A stretch of DNA of 64,000 bases, taken from Pontibacter diazotrophicus (lineage in GTDB: Bacteria > Bacteroidota > Bacteroidia > Cytophagales > Hymenobacteraceae). The stretch is from NCBI RefSeq assembly GCF_003367245.1, contig NZ_QRGR01000005.1, positions 124,001-188,000 of the forward strand, given 5' to 3'. The translations under genes and the position numbers were made by a program. The notes under the pieces were generated by a model that had not been told where the DNA came from, made no database searches, and worked only from the letters and a program-made list of their open reading frames with translations. Positions 43,283-52,154 of this stretch are shown here, one piece after another (within the stretch, counting starts at the first letter, position 1; each line of letters opens with the position of its first letter).

Positions 43283-44050
43283 TTACCTGGCGTGCAGCCC
43301 GCACTCTTTTTTAGAGTTGCTTTCCCACCACCAGCGGCCTGCCCTGAAGTCTTCGCCTTCGGCAATGGCGCGGGTACAAGGGGCGCAGCCAATGCTCACG
43401 AATCCTTTGTCGTGCAGCGGGTTGTAAGGGATGTTGAGCTGGCTAATGGCCTCACGCACCGCATCCAGCGACCAGTTCTTGAGCGGGTTGTACTTAATTA
43501 CCTGGAAGGCAGGATCCCATTCAATTAGCTGTAAATTCTGACGCGCATCAGACTGCTCTGCCCGGATACCAGTAATCCAGAGTTGTACGCCCTGCAGTGC
43601 CCGCTTCAGGGGCTCTACCTTGCGTACAAAGCAGCACTGCTTGCGGTCTTCCACGGAGTTGTAGAAGCTTAAGGTGCCTTTTTCGGTTACCATTTGCTCC
43701 ACAGCCTCATGCTTCGGGAAGAATACTTCTATCTTCTTGCCATAGTGCTGATTGGTTTTATGCAGCAGGTTGTAGGTTTCATTGAAAAGGCGGCCTGTGT
43801 CCAGCGAGAAAACACGAATAGGCAGGTTACTCTCAAATATATAGTGTGTAACAAGCTGATCTTCGATGCCAAGGCTGGTGGAAAAGGCAATTTGCCCCTC
43901 AAACTGCGCAGCCAGTAGCGCCAGACTTTCTTCAATGCCTTTACCCTCCAGCAGGGCAAGCAATGCCGGCACTTTGGTTTCTAAAGCAGATATATCGTTC
44001 ATGTGTTGTAAATTAAAATCTTGGGAAGATGAAATTTGGTTGTTTGTCAT
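43283..44050 (-). CDS. cysH: Assimilatory adenylylsulfate (APS) reductase
   Basis: About 255 residues from the ATG at 44050 (alternative ATG at 44002). PP-loop-like 'IAFSTSLGIEDQLVTHYI' is near residue 70. The four Fe-S cysteines of APS-type enzymes are present, 'DRKQCCFVRKVEPL' and 'IGCAPCTRAI', with the catalytic Cys in the terminal 'KKECGLHAR'. The Cys-Cys...Cys-x2-Cys set marks a [4Fe-4S] APS reductase, not the PAPS type. It converts APS to sulfite with thioredoxin. First structural gene of the leftward locus, 173 nt after the poly-Cys leader stop. Confidence 0.93.
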   Translation of the reverse strand: MTNNQISSSQDFNLQHMNDISALETKVPALLALLEGKGIEESLALLAAQFEGQIAFSTSLGIEDQLVTHYIFESNLPIRVFSLDTGRLFNETYNLLHKTNQHYGKKIEVFFPKHEAVEQMVTEKGTLSFYNSVEDRKQCCFVRKVEPLKRALQGVQLWITGIRAEQSDARQNLQLIEWDPAFQVIKYNPLKNWSLDAVREAISQLNIPYNPLHDKGFVSIGCAPCTRAIAEGEDFRAGRWWWESNSKKECGLHAR

Positions 44051-44223
44051 TGCTCCCGGGTTACAACTATTCTGCTCCTGTTTTTGTGCCCTTTGCAGCA
44101 GATAAATTAACTGAAGCACGGGCACATGGTGCCTTAAAAAATGGAATGCAGAAGGAGGTAACGGGTGCGCCTGACACGGCGAAAGTGCTGAAGGTTATAA
44201 ATCCAGGGTAACAGATTTACATG

Positions 44224-44340
44224 CTAGCACAGGGTACAGCAACAACAACAGCAACATACTGCAATGGGGTAAGCAGGAGCTGTGGCAGCTGAGTAGCTAC
44301 CAGAAAAAGAGAGCGATGTGTTGTAAGCTGTTGTTTGCAT
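44224..44340 (-). CDS. Poly-cysteine leader peptide upstream of cysH
   Basis: 38-codon ORF whose ATG lies exactly 8 nt after the riboswitch P1 helix, as in the sulfite-reductase leader. It starts 'MQTTAYNTSLSFSG' and ends 'AVCCCCCCCTLC' followed by TAG: seven consecutive Cys codons, then Thr-Leu-Cys. Apart from the Cys run it shares no sequence with the other leader. AACAACAGC near its own start (44327-44335) is complementary to GCTGTTGTT in the Cys run (44244-44252), a possible ribosome-sensitive hairpin. A longer overlapping frame (44217-44420) crosses the aptamer and is not credible. Confidence 0.8.
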   Translation of the reverse strand: MQTTAYNTSLSFSGSYSAATAPAYPIAVCCCCCCCTLC

Positions 44341-44348
44341 TGCGTTTT

Positions 44349-44454
44349 AAATTTATATGTCCCGAACAATCGGGATAGGACTTGGCACCTTCCCAAAACG
44401 GGTGGTTGCCAGAGGGTCATGGAGCCTATTCTCTCGCCTCTTCTTTATAAATTT
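44349..44454 (-). ncRNA. SAM-I (S-box) riboswitch, cysH-cysD-cysN locus
   Basis: On the minus strand: GAGGCGAGAGAATAGG, ACCCTCTGGCAACC, AAGGTGCCAAGTCC. P1 is AAATTTATA with TATAAATTT (+ strand 44446-44454 and 44349-44357), nine perfect pairs. A small extra hairpin (CCCGATTGTTCGGG) sits before the 3' P1 strand. The core is nearly identical to the aptamer at 33401-33503. Confidence 0.92.
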
Positions 44455-44490
44455 TTCTTTTGACGGTTAAGTCAATCTGTATTAAGTATA

Positions 44491-44498
44491 CAAATTTA
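44491..44498 (-). promoter_or_regulatory. Bacteroidota -7 promoter element for the cysH locus
   Basis: Minus-strand TAAATTTG matches TAnnTTTG exactly, 36 bp before the aptamer P1. A TTG lies 24 nt further upstream, slightly beyond the usual -33 spacing. Confidence 0.65.
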
Positions 44499-44599
44499 CA
44501 TCAAAAAATGTTTAACTGCCTACAATTTAATTTAAAATATATTTGCGGAGCAGCAAACATATAATGTCAGCTGCTCCTATATTTATAATATAAGTCCGT

Positions 44600-45319
44600 T
44601 TATGCTGCCAGATTCGTTACGAATTTAACTAATGAGCGCTTTGCAATAGGCAGCAGCGAGTGCTCCAGCGGCACCGGAATACGGGACACAACGGCAAAGG
44701 TAGCGGGATTCGGCAGATCATGCCGCTCCCGGAGGAGCTGCACCTTCAGGTGCTCATGCGTCAGGGCGAGTCCACGGCGCACGGTCTGCAGGTGCTTTGT
44801 GTTTATGCCCCTGTACTTTTCGTAGGTGTTTTCAAAAACTGTAATGCGGTATACATATACTTGTGTCTCCTTGCCGGGGAAAGCCTCCAGGAACAGGTAG
44901 CCTTCGTTGTGGTACATGGGTGTAATGCCGACGGGACTTATTTCCAGGTGGCGCTCCACAAAGTCGTAGAGCTCTTTGCCCTCGGCCAATGCTTCGTTGA
45001 AGAGGGGTGCGGCATACTGAATGATCTCCTCAATCTGCTGCATCGTTTCGTCGTCCTGCACGATTTTCTCATACACCAGTTCCAGCTTTTCGAAATCTGC
45101 GCGGCTGATGCGCTCCGGAAACGACTCGTATACCAATTGCTTGTGAGCCTTTACCTGCTGCAGGTTACGGTAATGCATGTTAAGGTCAGAGAAAACAGGA
45201 TAGAGGCGCTGCTTCCCAAACTCGTTTTTGGCGGCTTGCAGGTAAGCCAGCAGCAGATACTTTTTATACTCAAAGTCCAGAAGCCCTGCGGTGAGCCAGT
45301 TTGTAGGTAGGGTGTTCAT
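44600..45319 (-). CDS. Conserved-looking cytoplasmic protein of unknown function
   Basis: 239 residues, no signal or TM. Helical N-half ('EYKKYLLLAYLQAAKNEFGK', 'KQLVYESFPERISRADFEKL'), then a mixed alpha/beta C-half ('VGITPMYHNEGYLFLEAF', 'QVYVYRITVFENTYEKY'). I recognise no family. Codon use and length support a real gene. It is 114 bp downstream of the next unknown gene on the same strand. Confidence 0.7.
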   Translation of the reverse strand: MNTLPTNWLTAGLLDFEYKKYLLLAYLQAAKNEFGKQRLYPVFSDLNMHYRNLQQVKAHKQLVYESFPERISRADFEKLELVYEKIVQDDETMQQIEEIIQYAAPLFNEALAEGKELYDFVERHLEISPVGITPMYHNEGYLFLEAFPGKETQVYVYRITVFENTYEKYRGINTKHLQTVRRGLALTHEHLKVQLLRERHDLPNPATFAVVSRIPVPLEHSLLPIAKRSLVKFVTNLAA

Positions 45320-45433
45320 AAGCTTTTCGTTTTCAAAGTTAGCACAGTAATATAACGCTTTATCTCTTTCCCTGTTGATACCTGTGAGGGGAAAATACTG
45401 AATATTTCCAAGCTCCGGATGCAGGTCGAGGGG

Positions 45434-45985
45434 TTACGATGGCCACTCTCTGGGCAGCTTCGCTTTGTGTGCCTGTACAGGAGCCACCTTCTGGTGTAAC
45501 TGCTGCAGGATGTAATTTACATCAGCCTCATACTCTACATACAAATCCTCGTGCAGCTTATTCAGCTTTTGCAGTACCACCTGCATCCGTTTTACCATGT
45601 ACTCCTGCAAAGTATCGGCGCGGTAAAGGTAGGCTACTATAAAGTTGAGGTGCTCTTCGAGGTAGCGGCGAAGCAGGAGCAGGGTAAGCTGTATCTCGCC
45701 CTCTTTGTCTTTGGTATACTTTACATGGCGGGTGATGTCTCCACTCAGGGAGCGCATGTCCATCATCAGGTAGCCGGGGGAATAAGCCTCGTATTTCACC
45801 TGCCGCTCTATCTGTGCAGCTACGTCCTCCCGCCGTTCCCGCAAGGTTTCACCCTGCTCTACCAGCTCAAACTGCAGGCGCTGGCACAGGTCCGGGTCTT
45901 TTTTGAGCAGGCGGAACAGCAGTTTGTCTTTTTCCTTGTGGGGTAGTTGGGATATCGCTTCCTTAAATTCTGAAGTTAATTGCAT
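45434..45985 (-). CDS. Helical protein of unknown function
   Basis: About 183 residues from the ATG at 45985 ('MQLTSEFKEAISQLPHKEKD'); an upstream start at 46027 is less likely. Almost all alpha-helical and charged, with probable coiled-coil stretches ('LRERREDVAAQIERQVKYEA', 'VVLQKLNKLHEDLYVEYEAD'). No motif I can assign. It probably forms a two-gene unit with the downstream unknown gene. Confidence 0.7.
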   Translation of the reverse strand: MQLTSEFKEAISQLPHKEKDKLLFRLLKKDPDLCQRLQFELVEQGETLRERREDVAAQIERQVKYEAYSPGYLMMDMRSLSGDITRHVKYTKDKEGEIQLTLLLLRRYLEEHLNFIVAYLYRADTLQEYMVKRMQVVLQKLNKLHEDLYVEYEADVNYILQQLHQKVAPVQAHKAKLPREWPS

Positions 45986-46027
45986 GGTGCAAAAGGTTTT
46001 TATGCCTAAAACGTAAATTTCTCTCAA

Positions 46028-46542
46028 GGATTTTAAAAAGGTGAAGGAGAGCTCAAGCTATAGGAACTTCAGAATTCACCTCGTCCTCAAGACGTATAGG
46101 GTGCTCCATGATATACAAGTAAAAAACGCCAGATACCTGGAAATACTGCTCTTCCTGCTGAGGCCAGTTATGATAAATGAACTTTATAGCCATGGCGTAT
46201 ATTGATTCTCTGCCCTTGATGTTTTAAAATCAAAAGAATTTTGTGTAACAGTAGCGCGTGTATTTCCCGTTGTTACCCTATCTGCGGCAGGACCATTGTT
46301 GGCACTTCAAGAATATTTCCTTAAACTTATAGGCTGTTTCACATTGAACCAAGCTATGGTGATTTTTGGTTAAGGGAGTGATTACTCAGGCTTTATTTGT
46401 AAGTTACTGCTATCTAATATTTTAGATCTTTTGATATTTAATTGAAATAAGCTTTTAGCCCTGCCGTTCTATTTTTGGTTTAAAAGGTCATTGCGTCAAA
46501 TCAACACAATTGTTTAAATTATAAACACCAACAAAAAAATAA
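46028..46542 (+). promoter_or_regulatory. 515-bp intergenic region with -7 element
   Basis: Divergent gap holding no gene. TATTTTTG at 46470-46477 matches the -7 consensus 66 bp before the start of the ThuA gene. The last 60 bp are A-rich, as usual before Bacteroidota start codons. Confidence 0.5.
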
Positions 46543-49500
46543 ATGATTAAAAAGGTCTCCCTCCATCAGGTCTTTTGCTTATTTGCAATAAGCATATTTG
46601 CCCTTTCTTCCTGCAGCGACAAACGCTCCGGGGATCCCAAAGTGCTCGTCTTTAGCAAGACCAGCGGCTTTCACCATTCCTCTATTGCAGCTGGAAACAA
46701 TGCCCTCCTGCAATTAGGAGAGGAGAATGGCTTTGTGGTGGATACAACCACCAATGCAGCTGTTTTCAATGAAGATTCTTTGAAGCAGTATTCAGCCGTT
46801 GTGTTCCTGAACACCACCGGCGATGTGCTGAACAATTTCCAGGAAGCGGACTTTGAGCGCTACATACAGGCTGGAGGTGGCTTTGTGGGTATACACGCTG
46901 CTACAGACACTGAGTATGACTGGGGCTGGTACGGCAGGCTGGTAGGCGGTTATTTTAACGGACATCCGGAACCACAGAAGGCAGTGCTGCAGGTAGTGAA
47001 TGCAGACCACGCTGCCACAGAGCACCTGCCTCAGCAATGGGAAAGATCAGATGAGTGGTATTCCTTTAAAAACCTGAATACAAATGCCAATGTACTGCTC
47101 ACTATAGATGAAAAAAGCTATAAAGGTGGCACGAATGGTGAAAACCATCCTATGGCCTGGTTCCATGAATATGACGGCGGCCGCGCTTTTTATACCGGTT
47201 TAGGGCACACAGACGAATCTTTCAAAGACTCGCAATACCTGAAACACCTGGTAGGAGGCATACAGTATGCCATTGGCGAAAACCTGGAGCTGGATTATGA
47301 AAAAGCCACTTCGCAGCGTGTACCGGAAGATGACCGTTTTGTGAAGGTGCAGATGAGCCAGGGGCAATTCTATGAGCCTACAGAAATGGCCATTCTCCCG
47401 AACCTGGACATATTGGTGGCACAGCGCCGTGGCGAACTGATGCTGTACAACCAGGAATCCGGTGATGTAAAGCAGGTGGGCGCGCTGAATGTGTATCATA
47501 AAACAACGGTGCCTGATGTAAATGCAGAGGAAGGCCTGATGGGCCTGGCCGCTGACCCTAACTTCAGCAAGAACAACTACATTTACATGTTCTACAGCCC
47601 GACGGATACTTCTGTAAACCGTCTGTCACGGTTCGTATTCAAGAACGGCCAGCTGGACAATAATTCTGAAAAAGTGATGCTGGAGTTCTACTCCCAGCGC
47701 GATATCTGCTGCCATACCGGTGGCTCTATCGCCTTCGGTCCGGGTAATATCCTGTACTTATCTACAGGGGATAACTCCACGCCGTTCAACGAGAAGGGAC
47801 AGCCTTATGTAAACCATGGCTTTGCACCTTTAGATGACCGCCCGGGGCATGAGCAGTATGATGCCCGCAGATCTTCTTCTAACTCAAACGACCTGAGAGG
47901 TAAAATTCTTCGCATCAAAATAAACGAAGACGGTACTTACACTATACCAGAGGGCAACCTGTTCCCGGGCAACACTCCCAAAACGCATCCTGAAATCTAT
48001 ACCATGGGCCACCGTAACCCGTACCGCATTTCAGTAGACCAGAAAAACAGCGCCCTTTACTGGGGCGAAGTGGGACCGGATGCCGGGGCAGACAGCCTGG
48101 AGGTGCGTGGCCCGAGAGGGTATGATGAGGTAAACCAGGCCCGCGAAGCCGGCAACTATGGCTGGCCTTTGTTTATAGGTGATAATTACGCTTACCACAG
48201 GTATGATTATGCCAAAGGTGAGACAGGACCTCAGTTTGACCCTCAGAAACCTGTGAACAACTCTCCTAATAACACAGGAGTACAGGAATTGCCTGCAGCA
48301 CAGCCGGCTTTCATCTGGTATCCTTACGCCGAATCTCCGGACTTCCCGCAACTGGGTACCGGCGGGCGTAATGCCATGACAGGCCCTGTATACTATTCAG
48401 ACATGTATCCTGAAGCTACCCGCTACTCATCCTATTATGACGGAAAGCTGTTTATTTATGACTGGATGCGTGGCTGGATAAAAGCCGTTACGATGGATGA
48501 GAATGGTAAATTCGAGAAGATGGAGCCGTTTATGTCCACCATAGACCTGAACGCTCCAATAGACATGGAAGTAGGTCCAGACGGTAAACTTTATATTCTG
48601 GAGTACGGCTCTGGCTGGTTTGCGAAAAACGAAGACTCTGGTTTGGCACGCATCGATTATTTAGCAGGTAACCGACCACCGAAAATAGCAGGTTTAACTG
48701 TAGATAAAATGAGCGGGAAAACACCGCTTACAGTTAATGCCCAGGTTGAAGCCACAGACCCTGAGAATGACAGATTAAGGTATATTTGGACAATAGGTGA
48801 CAAAAAGCAGGAAACTGCGGAGCCGAAGCTCAACTATACATTTGCTGGCAAGGGAGACCACAACATCAGCGTAGAAGTGCTTGATCAGAATAACGCTTCC
48901 TCTAAGAGCAATGTAGTGTCGGTGTACGCCGGAAACGAGCAGCCTGAAGTAAACGTAGCCGTTCAGGGCAACCGCAGCTTCTACTTCGAAGGGCAGCCTG
49001 TAAACTACCAGGTGAAAGTAACTGACGAAGACGGCACAGTAGACGAGAGCAACCTGTTCGTTTCTGCGGATTATGTAGAAGGCACAGACATGGCGGGGGC
49101 CTCTATGGGCCACCAGGTGGTGTCGGCAGAGATGCTGGGTAAAAACCTAATGCTGAGTTCTGACTGTAAAGCGTGCCATGCGGTAAATGAGAAATCTATC
49201 GGGCCGACATACATGCAGGTAGCGCAGAAATACCAGAAAGACAGGGATGCCATGCAGCACCTGACAAATAAGATCATCAAAGGTGGAAGCGGTGTATGGG
49301 GCGAGGCAGCGATGCCGGCTCACCCGAACATGCCTTCATCAGATGCAAAACAGATTGTGCAGTGGATACTGTCGTTGGGTAACACCGCAAATGCACGTAA
49401 GTCGCTGCCGGCAAGCGGGCAGGTCGTGCCAAAGCTAGACCCGCAGCAGAAAGACAATACCGTGCTGAAACTTGTTGCTACTTACACCGACCAAGGTGGT

Positions 49501-49971
49501 ACAGGCATTAAGCCATTGGCCGGTACTGACGCCGTCTACCTCAGAAACAATGCGATGGATGCGGCTGACTTCGCTTCTGTCAATGGGTTCAATAAGGTTG
49601 AATTCGAAGGCGCTACTTACCTGATTTTCCCGGGCACCACAGGCTGGGTGAAAGGAGAAAAGTTAGACCTGACAAATATCGGCAGCATCGAACTCACAGC
49701 CATCGGCAACGGCGAGGAAAGCCAATACACTGTGGAAGTGAGATTGGACAAGCCGGACGGTACTAAAATAGGAGAAGGACAAATCAGCCTGGCCGGTGAA
49801 AGACAGGTAACTCCTGCCACGATATCCTTACAAAATGTACCTGCTAACAAGCAGCAGGATGTGTACATTGTGGTGAAACATGCCGGTGGTGAAACAGGCC
49901 AGAATCATGTGTTGAAGACGGTAAAGTTTGTACCTAAGTCAGGTACAGAAACAGCCATGAGCAAAAGATAG
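46543..49971 (+). CDS. Multidomain lipoprotein: ThuA + sorbosone dehydrogenase + PKD + cytochrome c + CBM6-like
   Basis: 1142 residues, lipobox 'ALSSC' (Cys24). In order: ThuA trehalose-utilisation-like domain (~30-245, 'GFVGIHAATDTEYDWGWYG'); glucose/sorbosone dehydrogenase-type PQQ propeller (~260-700, 'EGLMGLAADPNFSKNNYIYM', 'MGHRNPYRISVDQKN'); PKD-like Ig domain (~705-800). A class I cytochrome c follows with haem motif 'CKACH' near residue 874 and Met ligand in 'EAAMPAHPNMPSS', then a C-terminal carbohydrate-binding beta-sandwich (~1000-1130). It suggests PQQ-linked sugar oxidation passing electrons to an attached haem in the periplasm. Such fusions recur in Bacteroidota; the substrate is unknown. 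A terminator follows. Confidence 0.88.
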   Translation: MIKKVSLHQVFCLFAISIFALSSCSDKRSGDPKVLVFSKTSGFHHSSIAAGNNALLQLGEENGFVVDTTTNAAVFNEDSLKQYSAVVFLNTTGDVLNNFQEADFERYIQAGGGFVGIHAATDTEYDWGWYGRLVGGYFNGHPEPQKAVLQVVNADHAATEHLPQQWERSDEWYSFKNLNTNANVLLTIDEKSYKGGTNGENHPMAWFHEYDGGRAFYTGLGHTDESFKDSQYLKHLVGGIQYAIGENLELDYEKATSQRVPEDDRFVKVQMSQGQFYEPTEMAILPNLDILVAQRRGELMLYNQESGDVKQVGALNVYHKTTVPDVNAEEGLMGLAADPNFSKNNYIYMFYSPTDTSVNRLSRFVFKNGQLDNNSEKVMLEFYSQRDICCHTGGSIAFGPGNILYLSTGDNSTPFNEKGQPYVNHGFAPLDDRPGHEQYDARRSSSNSNDLRGKILRIKINEDGTYTIPEGNLFPGNTPKTHPEIYTMGHRNPYRISVDQKNSALYWGEVGPDAGADSLEVRGPRGYDEVNQAREAGNYGWPLFIGDNYAYHRYDYAKGETGPQFDPQKPVNNSPNNTGVQELPAAQPAFIWYPYAESPDFPQLGTGGRNAMTGPVYYSDMYPEATRYSSYYDGKLFIYDWMRGWIKAVTMDENGKFEKMEPFMSTIDLNAPIDMEVGPDGKLYILEYGSGWFAKNEDSGLARIDYLAGNRPPKIAGLTVDKMSGKTPLTVNAQVEATDPENDRLRYIWTIGDKKQETAEPKLNYTFAGKGDHNISVEVLDQNNASSKSNVVSVYAGNEQPEVNVAVQGNRSFYFEGQPVNYQVKVTDEDGTVDESNLFVSADYVEGTDMAGASMGHQVVSAEMLGKNLMLSSDCKACHAVNEKSIGPTYMQVAQKYQKDRDAMQHLTNKIIKGGSGVWGEAAMPAHPNMPSSDAKQIVQWILSLGNTANARKSLPASGQVVPKLDPQQKDNTVLKLVATYTDQGGTGIKPLAGTDAVYLRNNAMDAADFASVNGFNKVEFEGATYLIFPGTTGWVKGEKLDLTNIGSIELTAIGNGEESQYTVEVRLDKPDGTKIGEGQISLAGERQVTPATISLQNVPANKQQDVYIVVKHAGGETGQNHVLKTVKFVPKSGTETAMSKR

Positions 49972-49993
49972 GTTTCTTACGCTACCATTATTT

Positions 49994-50031
49994 AAAAGAG
50001 GCTCCCTTGGTAAGGGAGCCTCTTTTTTTTT
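49994..50031 (+). terminator. Rho-independent terminator after the ThuA-fusion gene
   Basis: AAGAGGCTCCCTT-GGT-AAGGGAGCCTCTT then a long T-run (to 50031). Confidence 0.93.
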
Positions 50032-50115
50032 GAAGAATCGGCCAGGCACAAAGGTGGTTCTGCACCTGATAGAGTAACAGGTAAGGTGCTTCTGCCCGTA
50101 TTCATTAGAAACTTT

Positions 50116-50901
50116 ATGATTATGAAAGATTATTATACCTCTAAAGTAGTGCTTATCACCGGCGGCGGGCAGGGCATCGGTCTTGGCATGGCGCAGGCTT
50201 TTGCTGAGGCAGGCGCAAAGGTTATTATAGCAGACGCAGATGCGGAAGCAGGGCAGGAGGCGCTGGCCCGGCTGAAGCAACAGGATTTGCAGGTAACGTT
50301 TATACCCTGCGATGTAGCCCTGGAAGAGCAGGTGCAGGACCTGATGAAGCAGGTAAGTAAGGAATATGGGGTGTTGGATGCCCTGACCAATAATGCAGGT
50401 ATCGCCGATCCTTTTGTGAAGCCACTGCAGGAAATGCCAATAGATGTCTTTGACCGGGTGTTGGCCGTGAACCTGCGGGGGCCGCTATTATGTAGCAAGT
50501 ATGCACTGCCCCTGCTGCAGAAAGCAGCACACCCTGCCATTCTGAATATTTCCAGTACCCGTGCCTTTATGTCAGAGCCCAACACCTTTCCATATTCCGC
50601 CTCTAAAGGTGGGTTAGAGGCACTCACACATTCCTTAGCTGTAAGCTTAACAGCGGAGCGCGTTCGGGTGAATGCCATTGCGCCTGGCTGGATTGAAGTA
50701 GGAGAGTGGGAAAAAGAAAGGCAGCGGTACACGCCGCAGCATAGCAAAGAAGACAAAGAGCAGCACCCGGTCGGTCGGGTGGGCATGCCCGAAGACATAG
50801 CAGAAGCCGCCCTGTTCCTTTGCTCCGACAAAGCGGGGTTTATTACTGGGCAAAGCCTCACGATTGATGGCGGCATGACCGTGAAGATGATCTATAAGTA
50901 A
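50116..50901 (+). CDS. SDR-family oxidoreductase
   Basis: About 261 residues; ATG at 50116 (or 50122, 'MKDYYTSKVV') preferred over 50086. Rossmann motif 'LITGGGQGIGLGMAQAF', 'NNAGIADPF', Ser in 'ILNISSTRA' and Tyr-x3-Lys in 'PYSASKGGLEAL'. C-terminus 'ITGQSLTIDGGMTVKM'. Probable NAD(P)-dependent sugar or alcohol dehydrogenase; substrate not deducible. The DsbA-like gene follows 59 bp later. Confidence 0.85.
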   Translation: MIMKDYYTSKVVLITGGGQGIGLGMAQAFAEAGAKVIIADADAEAGQEALARLKQQDLQVTFIPCDVALEEQVQDLMKQVSKEYGVLDALTNNAGIADPFVKPLQEMPIDVFDRVLAVNLRGPLLCSKYALPLLQKAAHPAILNISSTRAFMSEPNTFPYSASKGGLEALTHSLAVSLTAERVRVNAIAPGWIEVGEWEKERQRYTPQHSKEDKEQHPVGRVGMPEDIAEAALFLCSDKAGFITGQSLTIDGGMTVKMIYK

Positions 50902-50960
50902 TTTAAAACTCTTAGCTGGCCCCTGCGGTAAAAGAAGAGTCAGTAATAGAGTCAGTAATT

Positions 50961-51605
50961 ATGCCTATGGTAAACGCTCCACATGCTCCTGTTTTATTAT
51001 ATGTAACCAACCCTATGTGCCCCTGGTGCTATGGATTTACACCGGTTGTGCGCCGCCTGCGGGCGCTCTGGCACGGCAGACTGAACGTAAAGGTTCTGCT
51101 GGGCGACATGTGGGCCCATACCACTGAACCCCTACAGCAGGAAGAGAAGAGTAAGCTTGCAGTAAGCTGGCACCAGATACAGGAACACACATTTCAGCCT
51201 TTCGATTATCGCTTCTTCAGGCAACGGGACTATGTATACAACACAGAGCCTGCCTGCCGCGCGCTGCTGTGCGTGCGTTTGTTGCGGCCCGCACTCCTGC
51301 TGGAGGTGCTACGGGCTTTTCACTCTGCCTTTTTCGTGGATGGCCAGGACCTGAAAGACACGGGAGTGTTAGTCCGTCTTGTTGGCCTGTTCGGGATCAG
51401 GGAAAACCTTTTTCTAGCCCTTTTTGAGTCGGAGGAAATTATGCAGCAGATGGAGGAGGAGTTCAGCTATGTAGATAGCATTGGGGCTACTACTTTCCCA
51501 AGCGCCCTGGTGCAGACAGGGCAGGGAATAGAGAAAATTGCGCATGGCTATATGGCCTTAGATCAGTTAGAGCAGCGCCTGTTGCAGGTGCTGGAGCAAT
51601 CTTAA
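50961..51605 (+). CDS. DsbA-family thioredoxin-fold protein
   Basis: 214 residues, no signal peptide, so cytoplasmic. 'VTNPMCPWCYGFTPVV' gives redox Cys20/Cys23 (CPWC); the cis-Pro loop is 'GATTFPSALV' near residue 175. The helical insert is the DsbA/FrnE type. Likely a thiol-disulfide oxidoreductase or protein isomerase acting on small thiols. Confidence 0.85.
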   Translation: MPMVNAPHAPVLLYVTNPMCPWCYGFTPVVRRLRALWHGRLNVKVLLGDMWAHTTEPLQQEEKSKLAVSWHQIQEHTFQPFDYRFFRQRDYVYNTEPACRALLCVRLLRPALLLEVLRAFHSAFFVDGQDLKDTGVLVRLVGLFGIRENLFLALFESEEIMQQMEEEFSYVDSIGATTFPSALVQTGQGIEKIAHGYMALDQLEQRLLQVLEQS

Positions 51606-51794
51606 ACGATTTTGCTGCCTTACCAGCCATAATATGCTGTTCTGCAGCCTAATGGGGAATTCTTAAAAGAAAGTATTATCTAAATATTCTAATAAAAAAA
51701 TATACAAAACCTAAACTTTATAGGAGGTTATGGTGTATATATTAAAATATTAGTATATTTAAGATATTATCTCCTACAAGAGACATACACCTAT

Positions 51795-52154
51795 ATGAGA
51801 AGCAGAGCGACAACCAATCAAGTAGACGAGTACATCGAATCCCTGACACCTGAAAAACAGGAATTGGCAAAAGAAGTCCGGCGCATTATCACTTCATCTG
51901 TGGCCCACCTGGAGGAGGCTGTACGATGGGACTGTGCCTGCTATTTTTTCTATGGTCCAGTTTGTTACATTGCCTCCTCCCGCAGTGGTATCCATTTCGG
52001 CTTTTTCCGTGGTAAAGAGCTTTCTGATCCAAAACGCCGCCTTGTAAGCCGCAACGGCCAGCACCCACACGTAAAGGTGCGCTCTTTACAGGATATTGAT
52101 AAGGCTTATTTTGGTGACCTTATCCGCGAGGCGGTACAACTAAACCAGAACTAA
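51795..52154 (+). CDS. DUF1801 / YdhG-like domain protein
   Basis: 119 residues with the DUF1801 layout: 'VDEYIESLTPEKQELAKEVR' at the N-terminus, then 'EEAVRWDCACYFFYGPVCYI' and 'GIHFGFFRGKELSDPKRRL'. Small alpha/beta cytoplasmic protein; function unknown for the family. Preceded by a 189-bp AT-rich gap. Confidence 0.82.
   Translation: MRSRATTNQVDEYIESLTPEKQELAKEVRRIITSSVAHLEEAVRWDCACYFFYGPVCYIASSRSGIHFGFFRGKELSDPKRRLVSRNGQHPHVKVRSLQDIDKAYFGDLIREAVQLNQN

Noticed and set aside
44217-44420. 67-codon minus-strand frame before cysH
   Set aside because: It runs through the SAM-I aptamer; the 38-codon poly-Cys ORF in another frame has the conserved position and explains the region better.
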